Positions 55,118 to 64,000 of a stretch of 64,000 nt of DNA are shown one piece after another. Below the pieces are notes generated by a model. The model saw nothing but the letters and a program-made list of their open reading frames with translations, was not told where the DNA came from and did not search any database. A program made the translations under genes and the position numbers. Numbering within the stretch: the first letter of the stretch is position 1; every line of letters begins with the position of its first letter. This DNA is from Pseudogymnoascus destructans (lineage: Eukaryota > Ascomycota > Leotiomycetes > Thelebolales > Thelebolaceae): the NCBI RefSeq assembly GCF_001641265.1, contig NW_020167537.1, positions 558,001 through 622,000 of the forward strand, in the 5' to 3' direction.

Positions 55118-56456
55118 CTTGACGGTTGCCTGTGCTTACGCACGCTCCAAAGCCAGCTGGCTAGTATTCGAGAATTGACTGCAGTGTCCCCTATCGTCCT
55201 CCTCTATAGAGGGGCGTGGAGAGCACAGAGCAGTTGGAGATTCAGCAGAGCTAGATCTTGCGTCTTGTCGCTCTCGTCGTCGAGGGATTGGAGATGCCGA
55301 CGGGCGGAGAGGAGCTGAGGAGTGCTGGATTGATTGTCTGTCTAGATGTGTAGAGGTATCGTGGTCTTGATATGGGTGATACAAGTATTATAACTGTCGT
55401 GAAGTAGGTCTGTCTTCTTTTCGTTCTTTCGTAGATTGTATCAGATCGGCGACAAAGCTAGGTCGAAGTGCTGAATGATAACGACGGTACCTGTTCTCAG
55501 GTGAAGAAATGATGAGAGGAGAGTGAAGGTATGTTTGTATGTTGGGGGAGCAACTCAGCTTGGTCCAATGTCTTCCGAGGAATTCAAGAATCAAAGAATA
55601 AACGGTGGTTGGGAGAGATCGGTGGTGACGATGATGCGGTTTCTATTTCCTCACTACTAAAACTAGGGTTGTGCCAGCCTCTGTGTTTATCTGTGCATCA
55701 TGGCGACAGGGGTGGTTGGGCGGCATGGCAACCGTTGTGGCTAATTTGGGTGCCTGGCCCAAAATCCACTCGGTTGATCCCGAAACCTATATGACGTCTG
55801 TTATGAATTTGCAGGGATTGTTTACTGCCCAGCCACGCCATTTCGAAGCCATGCGACAGACTCTTAGGCCTCAACAACATTATAGATTCGCTAGCAGATC
55901 TCTAGGATCGTATAAAAATTCCATGCGTACTATCATTCACATAAAACAGCAGCGCCCAAAAACTTATGCTGCTGTGAAGCCACACAGCATATCGCATCGT
56001 ACACACGTAAAATACAGATGAAACGCCAAGAACTGATGCGACCCTCGATGAATGCTGTGAAAAGGACCATTGATCTCAGATGCTAGATAGATAAATGTCC
56101 CCACGTAAACTTTTTCACAGACATTGCTACCATGCTCATGCTACACGGCCAAACCGTAAGTGCCGCAGCAGCAGTGGGAAGCGTACAATCTCTCCAAAAA
56201 TATGCATTGCCAAAATCAGCAATGACCCTCAAAGCCATTCCACCGCGCCCATGCTGCGGGCAAGCGTGTGAACCAGGCTCCCGCCACGAGAATCCCTATT
56301 CCCTTCCCTCGCCTATGTCAGGTATCGTCCACCCTCCGTCTACGCCTCGCTCCTCTAAATGTATAAGTCTGCCTCCCTTTGCCTCCTATGTCCCTACTTT
56401 CCGTTTGTTGAAGTTTATATATATCATATTAACCGCGTCCATACATAAATCGCTGC
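55118..56456. other. Intergenic region between two minus-strand genes
   Basis: No supported gene. It probably holds the promoter and leader of the Fig1-like gene and the 3' flank of skn7. The longest plus-strand frames (near 55531 and 55671) lack domains and splice logic. Confidence 0.4.
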
Positions 56457-58712
56457 TCACTGGAGGAATCCGCTGGGTTCCGCTGGGTACATCCTCTGCC
56501 TCTTATTATCCGGGTGCTCGCTCTGGGTTGCCATGTCGGGCATGTCGGCCAGCTGCCTGCGGTTCCCTACTTGGTTTGGCGCGGGCATTGCCGCCGCCTG
56601 TGCTGCTTGTGCTTGCGCTTGGGCCTGTGCTTGAGCTTGTGCCTGCGCTTGTTGGTATGCGGAGTGGGTTGGTGTTATCGCGTATGCTGCATTACTTTGC
56701 ATCTGCGCAAAGTTTGCCTGGGCGGCTGAGTTGGGAGATTGCCCTGGCATTTGGTTCGGAGAGGGCCAGGGCCCTGGGGATTTGCCTGGCGAATTCTCGT
56801 CTTTGATAGGCTGGGCCGATGCGATGTTGGAAATGTTCATGTTTATCGGTTGTTGGGCGTTTGCCATTACTGGCTGGTATGCAGGGTATCCTGCTGCTTG
56901 GGGTTGGGCGGGGTTGGCGTAGTCTTTCTTGAACTGCATGAGATGCTTTTCTAGACTTCGAAACATGCCTTCCTTGGTAAAAGGCTTCGGTAACACATCG
57001 TTCATGCCTGTTAAATATTAGTGAAAGTTAACACAAAGAGCAAGATCGATATCCTTACCATATCGGAAGTACATATCAATGTCGTCAGCCCTTATGTTGG
57101 AAGTCATAGCAATGATAGGTATCCTAGGTGCGACCTCGCGGATGCATACAGTTGCGGATATACCATCCAAGTGCGGCATAATGATATCCATAAGAATTAA
57201 ATCAAAGGAGTTTGGTGCAGCATTCATCTTGTCAACAGCTTCGAGTCCGTGTCGCTTCAACATGTCAGTATCACAGGTAAGTTGGGGGGTTGTAGTAGAC
57301 GTACAGCTATATCCACACCGCACTGAAAGCTTTGCAAGAACTTGGATCCCACGCGTGCGCAGGTCTTATCGTCCTCAACCAGTAAAATGCGAGGTTTATG
57401 CATTCCCCATCCAGGATCCGTGAAGCTCTTCTTCCGCCCTGCCGCAGACTTCGATTGCTCCATATCTGTCTGATTCTCCGCCAACGGTCCACCCGGAGGA
57501 ATAGAGTAAGGGATATTGTTAATATGCGCGCTGTTGATCGGATCGATGCCATTGACTTGTCCCACCGGGTATACCATGCTGTCCAAATCGTAATTGCGAT
57601 TCGAATACGGCAAATTATTTGGAAGACTGGTCGTCGTTGGCGTCGGCACAACACCGCCCGACCCTGACTGGTCATTCGAAGGAGTGGAGTATTCGCTACG
57701 GAAGCTGAAGGGACCGCCGACCTGCATCTGCTCGAGGTCCTTGCTGAATAGGTTCTCGGCAGAGAATTCCTGGAGGAGATGTGAAGCCTGCTGTAATGGC
57801 GACGCGGGATGGTCATCTGGCCCTGATCCAACAAGGTCTGCAATGCCAATGCCATGGCCATTCGCGTACCCTATAGTCCGGCTGTTCCTCCTCTGCGCAT
57901 CCATTGTATGTAAGAAGCTCATAACCCGGTGCATTGCTCCGTCGTGGTTCTTTACAACCTTTTGGAGCCCCACAACCTGTGTTAATAATACGGCGTGGTT
58001 GGTAGTAAGGTCGTCGTATCGATCTTGAAGGTTTTGCAGCTGGTGCTGGACGGCGCCCAATTGGGTGTTGACCAAGTCAATCTGCTGCGACGGAAAGGAC
58101 TCCTCAACTGACGTGTTCGTCTTCCGCGGTGCCGGACCCTTTCGTCTGATGTTGTCCAGCGAATCCTTATTATTTGCTTGAAACTCGGGATGCTTGAACT
58201 CCCATGCCTGTATTCTTATTAGTATCCTGCTGGGCACTCCGAACCTAACATACCCCTTGACCATACGGATTCTGCCCATTATCTTCATTATTCTGCCGAA
58301 CCTTGTGGAAATCGTACTTGTTCAACTGGCGGACGAAACTCGCGAAGTTGCTGTGCTTGAAGTGCTTGGGGAGGATGGATTTTGTGAATTTCTCGTTCTA
58401 TCGCTAGAGTCAGCGATTGCCCCGGCTTGTGACTCCTCTCTCATATAACTGACTTCTAAGACCACGAAGCTGTCGCCTTCATTACCCCACCGCACTACTG
58501 ATTCGTATGACGGATCCTCCAGCATTCTGTTTGCGCGTTAGTCATATCCCTCGGCGTTCGCGACATCTCGTATGGCGTTGGAACCTACTTGTACAGCTTC
58601 CGCACCTGCGCAACAGTTAGCCAATGCGACCCCCATCGTCCACACCCAAATGAAGACTCACAAAATCGCTGGAGTTATTGGACCCAGTCCCTGCTGTTTC
58701 GGCCTTCTCCAT
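56457..58712 (-). CDS. skn7: Skn7-type response regulator transcription factor
   Basis: Start ATG 58712 (MEKAETAGTGSNNSSDF), then short exons joined by GT-AG introns: VRKLYK, MLEDPSYESVVRWGNEGDSF, NEKFTKSILPKHFKHSNF and WEFKHPEFQ together form an HSF-type DNA-binding domain. A coiled coil follows (IDLVNTQLGAVQHQLQNL), then a receiver domain: PRILLVEDDKTCARVG, phospho-acceptor in LILMDIIMPHLDG, MTSN and LPKPFT. The receiver is split by introns near 57300-57250 and 57056-57006. The C-terminus is Gln/Ala-rich (QAQAQAQ). Roughly 640 residues. HSF domain, coiled coil and receiver in this order define Skn7/Prr1, the nuclear output of the Sln1-Ypd1 phosphorelay for oxidative and osmotic stress. All catalytic receiver residues are present. 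Confidence 0.93.
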
Positions 58713-60207
58713 GGTGTAGGTAGCCGCTCGAACAGCCTTATCGACGTCGCTGTCGTCTTCGGGGTACGCCGCCGGTAGCCGGCAGAATCAGGGTCCTGGT
58801 CGCCCTTGCTCCTTCGGCGTTCGACTTTGCGCTGCGCTGGCAAAAAGAACGATGGTCAGGGCGACTCGGCCGAGGGCAAACGAGAGAGCGAGGGATGTCG
58901 CCTAGGTGGTCGATGCTCTGCGGGGCTATGGCACGGTTTTATGAAGCAGGCGATACTTCCATGGCGCGCAAATGGAGGAAGGCGCGCGGCGCAGCGGTCG
59001 TGGATGACTCGGGGCGTGAGGGCTGGAGGGGTAGTTGCTACAGTAGTGATCGTTGTTTGATGCTCAACGTAAATGAGCGACAGTTTGGCGTTCAATGTTC
59101 GTGTTGTTTAGTAGGGAAGGTCGTGGGATGAACAAAGTGGAGTTTTCGTTGGCTTTTCGATGGGGTAGAGGCTGGTGGTGGTCCCTAAGGGTTGTGTGGT
59201 GGGGATGATGGGGGGGTAGGGGGCGGTAGTTGTGGTGGTGGTGAAACCAAAGTGATGCGGTTACTGGAGTTGGCGCTCAGAGGTTTTTGTGGGGTACGGA
59301 AGAACAAGATCTACAGAGAACACCACTAAACGATTTTCCCTTTCGTCTCTCAACCTCGACCGACGCAAGTGGCTACAACCGAGTGGCTACTTCCTTGGAC
59401 GTTTATATATCCGTAGGGGGAATATGGCCAGTTTAGTCATATAATGCCCCCTAGGCTTTGGTTGAAGCTGAGGGATGGAGTTTGATGGGGCTGAGGATGA
59501 ACTGATATAGATGGATATAGATGTATATAGATGGATATAGATAGATATAGGGGATACTACAGCTGCATTCCGTTCCAGCGGCTGCTTGGCGGCATCATGT
59601 CTAGCAGAAGCTGAAAATATATGTGGCCGAATGACAGCATACTTATACAAACTACGGAGTACTCCTCTACTAGTTACTTTACTTTCCTCGCGTCGGCAGT
59701 ACACACGGCAAAGGGCCGAGCAGCCAAAAAAGAGCGGAGTGCCTCCGGCAACGACAAGGGAACGTATTTCCGCATCCCTCGATCCGCATCCCTCTATCCG
59801 CATCCCTTATCCGCATCCCTCTATCCGCATCCCTTATCCGCATCCCTTATCCGCATCCCTCTATCCGCATCCCTCTATCCGCCTCTGAAATCCATCCATG
59901 CCGACTAGGAAGCAGAGTAGTCCCCGTAGTTCACATAGCCATGTTCGCGATTTTTTTGCTTGGTGTTGTTTCGAAGCCGCCCACAAAATAGTTATTTTCG
60001 CTATGGCAACAATCCGCGTGTGTGGCGTTCGTCGCATAGCATCATAGCATGGAGTTGATCGTGATAAGGGAGATTGAGACACCGCCCGATGATTAAGCGC
60101 CACTGACAGGGACAAGGGCTACTGTATCATCGTCCCCAAAACCACCCATTATACACCGTACACTCTCCTAACAGCTTGTATAACACCGTATACAAGCAAT
60201 TGCCATC
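58713..60207. other. Divergent intergenic region of skn7 and peroxiredoxin
   Basis: It holds the leaders of both genes. Frames on either strand have no domain. A TATAGATGGATA repeat lies at 59507-59550 and a minisatellite at 59769-59883. Confidence 0.4.
59769..59883. repeat. Minisatellite of ATCCGCATCCCT-type units
   Basis: About eight units of 12 to 15 bp (CCGCATCCCTCTAT and CCGCATCCCTTAT alternate). It sits about 330 bp upstream of the peroxiredoxin start. Confidence 0.9.
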
Positions 60208-61050
60208 ATGAACTCCTACGCCGCCCGCAGACTGGCTCTCAATGCCACCCGCCGCCTCACAGAGCGCAGCTTCCACACCACCCCGCGCGCCTTCGTCAAG
60301 GTCGGTGACGCAATCCCCGACCTCAATGTCCTCGTCGAGGGCTCGCCCGGCAACAAGATCAACATGGCCGAGGAGCTCAGCATCGGAAAGTCGTTGATTA
60401 TCGGTGTGCCTGCAGCTTTCAGTATGTGACAAGCTGCCCCCCCCCCGGCGCACCGCACCTTCCAGACGGGAGATAGTGTCCTGCCCAGATCTAGACAACA
60501 TACGCGATAATGGATTGAGGCTAATGATTGTCAAAAGGCCCGGGCTGCTCGAACTCCCACATCCCGGGGTTCATGAAGCATGCCAAGATTAAGGATGCTG
60601 GTAACGTCTTCGTTGTTACCGTTAACGACGCGTTTGTGTATGTTTTCCATCGCGTGTGCTTGGGATATATCTAACGGTTACCAGGACTAAGGCATGGGCC
60701 GAGAACCTTGACCCAGATGGATCTACTGGGGTAAGCTCCGTCCTAGCTCAATGCTGCTCGCTGATGGCCTGGGCCGGCGAGCTATGGACTCAAACTAACT
60801 GTTATAGTTCCGCTTCATTGGCGACCCAGCTTGCACTTTCACCAAGGCCCTGGATCTCGATTTTGATGGGACCACTATCTTTGGCAACGAGAGAAGCAAG
60901 CGTTACGCCCTCCTGGTTGAGGACGGCAAGGTGAAGCAGACATTTGTTGAGCCTGATAACACTGGCATTGATGGTATGTAACCACCCTTCTAAATGAACC
61001 TTCAATGCTAATATATTATAGTTTCCGCTGCTGAGAAGGTGCTGGGATAG
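60208..61050 (+). CDS. Peroxiredoxin, Prx5/Ahp1 type, probably mitochondrial
   Basis: Five exons (60208-60421, 60538-60637, 60685-60730, 60808-60973, 61022-61050) join in frame to give 184 residues. The N-terminal 30 residues are basic and lack acidic residues except one (MNSYAARRLALNATRRLTER), with RSFHTT as likely processing site. The peroxidatic Cys lies in PGCSNSHIPGF, formed across the first intron; GDPACTFTKALDLDFDG and the end VSAAEKVLG are typical of the Prx5/PMP20 group that includes Aspergillus allergen Asp f 3. It reduces hydrogen peroxide and alkyl peroxides using thiols. Its neighbour skn7, a regulator of oxidative-stress genes, is divergent; co-regulation is possible but not shown. 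Confidence 0.93.
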
Positions 61051-61531
61051 ATTTAGTAGCTATCTTGTTGGCATCAGAGGGAGTTACTAAAAGTAGTCAC
61101 CTTGGCCGTCAACGCTATGTATATACTATAACCAGATGCACAGCGAGTAGCTTGCAAATAAGAACAAGTATCATACATAAACTACAAAGAGAACCAAGCT
61201 CTAAGGGCCAGATATAGCTCCAAATCTATCAGTGCTGTCATGAATCAAAATATAATCACGTGACTCGGTGGATTGTGCCACTATCAACCTACCTCACATC
61301 TTGGCAAGGCTCCGAAAATCCTCCACGCGACCCGTCAGCCTTGCACGACAATCACCATCCCACGTCTCGACGCGCCGACAACCACATCATTCAATCCCTT
61401 CTTATATCACGTCCCTAAGCCCATTGTTCTTCGATCGCAATACCAACTTCGGTAGCATTTAATAAAAAATCGCGCGATTTGCCAACCAAATACCCCCGCC
61501 CCCATCGTCACACCAACCCCAGCTGGAGACA
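61051..61531. other. Intergenic region
   Basis: No gene seen. AATCACGTGACT near 61254 is a bHLH-type core about 270 bp before the DEK_C gene. Confidence 0.4.
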
Positions 61532-62957
61532 ATGGCTAGCGACAAAGCCATCACCAACGCCATCTTGGAGACGGTGCGCAAGCTCTTCAAGACGGATCTC
61601 GATGCGCTGAGCGTGAATCATGTGCGCAAGATTGTGGAGGAGCAGTTAGATCTCTCCTCCGGCTTTCTAAAGGGCGACGCGTGGAAGGCGAAGAGCAAGG
61701 AACTTATCACCAGTGAAGTCGTGAGTATCCATCCCAATCCACGGCGAATCTCTAGAGCCATCCTCCCCAAGAGCAAAGACTGATATTTTATGACAGGCGA
61801 AACTAGATGAAGGCACCTCAGCCCCTGAATCCCCAGCTCCAGCTCCGAAACCGAAATCGAAACCCGAACCACAGCCAAAAGTAACAAAGAAAAACGAACC
61901 AGTCAAGAAAGGCACCAAGCGCGCTGCCCCAGCGAAGGCAGCGGCCCCGAAAAAGCGTCAGAAGAAGGAGGTTACGCCCAGCTCGTCGGATGAGGAGCTG
62001 AGCGAGCCGGAGAGTGAGCCCGAGCAGAGTGAGGAGGAGGCCGAATTCAGCGATAGCGATGTGAGCGAGGCGCCGAGACCGACGAAGCGCGCTGGAGGTG
62101 GACCGTGGAAGAAGGGCAAGAAGGAGGAGATGGAGAGTGAAGAGGAGAGTGAGGCGGAGGAGACGCCGAGTGACGGTGATAGCGATGTTAGTGAGGCGCC
62201 GAAGAAGAAGGGTGCGAAGCCGAAGGCAAAGACGAAGGCAAAGCCGGCGCCTAGGCGCGCATCTACTGCTTCGAGGAAATCGAGCGAGAAAGTTGTGTCT
62301 GAGAATGAGGAGGAGGAGGAGGTTGCGTCCCCGATAAAGCTTAACCCAGTTGTGGTCGCGAAGTCGAAACCGCTACACACAGTAGAGACACCAGACGCCG
62401 AGGACGACGAAAAGCCCGACACCACAAACCAGGCAGCCGAGGACTCCGACTCCGACCTCTCAGTCCTCATTAACGAGCCGCCCAAGCGCTCCAAGTCAAG
62501 CTCCAAGTCCACCAAACCATCCACATCCAAGACCCCCAAGCCCGCCGCGGCTCTCTCCCCAGCCAACGCCGAGATCAAAACCCTCCAATCCCAACTCGTC
62601 AAGTGCGGGATCCGGAAGATCTGGCAGTTCGAGCTGAAAGACTATGGAGACGATTCCAAAGCCAAGACCCGGCATTTAAAGAACATGTTGAAGGAGGTGG
62701 GGATGGAGGGACGGTTCAGCGAGGCGAGGGCGAGGGAAATTAAGGAGATGAGGGAGTTGGCGCAGGATGTGGAGGCGGTGACGGAGGGGGCGACGTTGTG
62801 GGGGAAGAGGGGGAGGAGGAGTGGGGGGAAGAAGGTGGTTAGTCAGGAGGTGGAGAGTGGGAGTGAGGAGGAGAGTAAGGAGGAGGATAGGCCGGCGAGG
62901 AGGGCGGCGAGGAAGGATGATTTGGCGTTCTTGGGGGATGAGAGTGAGTCGGATTGA
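61532..62957 (+). CDS. DEK_C-domain chromatin-associated protein
   Basis: Two exons (61532-61720, 61797-62957) give 449 residues. The N-terminal 63 residues, encoded by exon 1 alone, fit the DEK C-terminal fold (AILETVRKLFKTDLDALSV, VRKIVEEQLDL, WKAKSKELITSEV), a small helical DNA-binding module. A long highly charged middle follows, with alternating Lys-rich and acidic Ser/Glu blocks. A conserved C-terminal helical region (IKTLQSQLVKCGIRKIW, RHLKNMLKEVGMEGRFSEAR) precedes an acidic end. Fungal proteins of this shape are annotated as transcriptional regulators or histone-chaperone-like; a nuclear role is inferred from the domain and charge. Confidence 0.8.
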
Positions 62958-63187
62958 GGGGGGTGGGGATATTCGGGGTTGGATATCCTTGGAGGGAGAC
63001 ACGCCTGCTTGGGCCTCGCTACAAATGTGGGGAATGTCTGTGTGTATTCAATGCAACTGCAGTTAATGTGGTCGCTTTGCTGGTATATGCGTGGAGTGTG
63101 TAATCAGCTCTTTATAATACTAGTTATTAATGCTATTTTGTGGATGCCAAAAAATAAAGCATTGTAGTCATAATTTTTAAGTTGGTT
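62958..63187. other. Short gene-free stretch
   Basis: It is the 3' flank of the DEK_C gene up to the hAT terminus. Nothing else is seen. Confidence 0.4.
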
Positions 63188-63640
63188 CAGTGTTCGGCGG
63201 ATCGTATCCGGATCTGATCCTGAGCCCTCACGGGTAAGATCATGATCCATCTGAGGTCTACGGATAGATACGGGTTATATCCGGATCTTCAGGATAATGA
63301 GGCTTAAAATATAAAAATAGAATAGATAAAATAACTTATATAACTACTCTTCCCCCTCGTCATCAGCGTCTTCGGCTTCACTTTTTTCAACCTCTAGTAT
63401 ATGACCCCAATCTCGTAAACAGAGTAAATATCGAAGCGTTTCAGGAGAGAGCCTCTTCCTTTTCTTCGTAAGAATATCAGCTCCATTACTAAAGACCCGT
63501 TCTGATGGAGCTGATGTTGCAGGAATTGCCAAATGGTCTCGAGCAATTGCAGCTATAATTGGATATTGATATTGCTTTGCTACCCAATATTTGAGGATAC
63601 CTGTTGCTGGACCTGGCCGGGTGGTCATATCGGCCCAGTA
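63188..63640 (-). pseudogene. hAT transposase C-terminal relic with its 3' end
   Basis: The minus strand reads LKYWVAKQYQYPIIAAIARD, IPATSAPSERVFSNGADIL, KKRKRLSPETLRYLLCLRDW and an acidic end, with the stop at 63344. This is the hATC dimerisation domain of hAT transposases. Downstream, CAGTGTTCGGCGGATCG at 63188 with several GGATC/GATCC repeats fits a hAT terminal inverted repeat. The rest of the transposase is cut off where the solo LTR fragment begins at about 63637. Confidence 0.8.
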
Positions 63641-63814
63641 ACTAAGGAGCAATGACGTGTAATGAATCATAGAGGCAATCGTTGAGTAGTATTGCTCTTG
63701 TTGTTGGTGTGATAAGCCAAAATATGTATAGTGACTTGTAGGTTTGAGGAGGAGATTTCTAAGTTTGCTCTTGAGTTTGATAGCAAACTGAGTGCAACGA
63801 ATGTCAGTATGACA
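63637..63814 (-). mobile_element. Solo LTR fragment D
   Basis: Its outer end ATGACA at 63814 and the following 120 bp match the TGTCATACTG end of the 0.94-kb LTR family. Its other end is a shortened version that joins the hAT relic. Confidence 0.7.
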
Positions 63815-63933
63815 CACCACCCTAAGATGAGTAGTGAACCTCATCATTAAAGTTATTAAGCTTCTCTCCAAATGAAAGGCATGGGAATTCTTTGTTAAAA
63901 ACCCATAACTTCCGTAAATCTTCCTTTGTAATT

Positions 63934-64000
63934 TGTCATACTGACATTCGTTGCACTCAGTTTGCTATCAAACTCAAGGCAAACTTAGAAATCTCCTCCT
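63934..64000 (+). mobile_element. Solo LTR copy E, start only
   Basis: TGTCATACTGACATTCG begins the same LTR family 119 bp after fragment D, in opposite orientation, and runs off the window. Confidence 0.7.

Noticed and set aside
56132..56806. 224-codon plus-strand frame
   Set aside because: Antisense to the Gln/Ala-rich end of skn7; low-complexity codons keep it open.
59387..59908. Frames across 59.4-59.9 kb
   Set aside because: Built from TATAGATGGATA and ATCCGCATCCC repeats; no protein family.
61958..62602. 214-codon minus-strand frame rich in Ser/Phe
   Set aside because: Shadow of the Lys/Glu-rich middle of the DEK_C protein.
1..64000. tRNA or rRNA genes and CRISPR arrays
   Set aside because: I found no convincing tRNA fold, rRNA stretch or spaced direct repeats; tandem arrays here have no spacers.

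Overview
The window comes from a filamentous ascomycete (Pezizomycotina). Genes carry several short introns (about 45-90 bp) with GTAAGT-like donors and CTAAC/CTGAC branch sites. The gene set is typical of these fungi: Skn7-type response regulator, Grainyhead/CP2 factor, Tps2, Osh-type OSBP, Fig1-like protein, Dal5-type MFS transporter. The transposons are also typical (Ty3/gypsy chromovirus, Fot1/pogo, hAT, Helitron). I cannot name the species.

Layout. 1-1.07 kb: 3' part of an SCP2-type thiolase gene. 3.1-14 kb: a graveyard of broken genes and transposons. It holds an unrecognised frameshifted gene, a frameshifted kinase-like gene, a DUF3723 gene cut off at a Helitron helicase fragment, two solo LTRs, a DUF3435/FluG-type C2H2 relic, and two pogo-type transposase tails. 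DUF3723 and DUF3435 genes are known Starship-element components, so this may be an eroded Starship. 16.6-33.4 kb: a gene-rich block with a CP2 factor (-), five successive minisatellites, OSBP (+), a secreted protein with a CBM19-like domain (-), tps2 (+) and an MFS transporter (+). 33.5-53.6 kb: a nested transposon block. It holds a decayed gypsy element (-), a Fot1-like relic, a large palindrome with a pogo MITE at its centre, a second gypsy element (-) with a Cys-rich gene interrupted by a solo LTR, and an apparently intact, very young chromovirus (+). 54.1-63 kb: housekeeping genes again, with a Fig1-like protein (-), skn7 (-), a mitochondrial-type peroxiredoxin (+) and a DEK_C chromatin protein (+). 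63.2-64 kb: a hAT relic and more solo LTR pieces.

Most notable observation. Two different gypsy elements carry, between the end of pol and the 3' LTR, an intron-containing gene on the strand opposite to pol. Both encoded proteins have a Lys/Pro-rich N-terminus and a C-x2-C ... C-x2-C-x(4-5)-H-x-C-(L/V)-P motif, with a phase-0 intron directly after the Pro codon. In the young chromovirus (47090-53627; identical 236-bp LTRs, TSD ACAGT) this gene overlaps the chromodomain end of pol tail-to-tail by 122 bp, and gag and pol share a frame separated by one UGA. In the older element the gene was broken by a 939-bp solo LTR; removing that LTR with one target-site copy brings the two halves back into one frame. 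I read this as a conserved antisense accessory gene of these retrotransposons.
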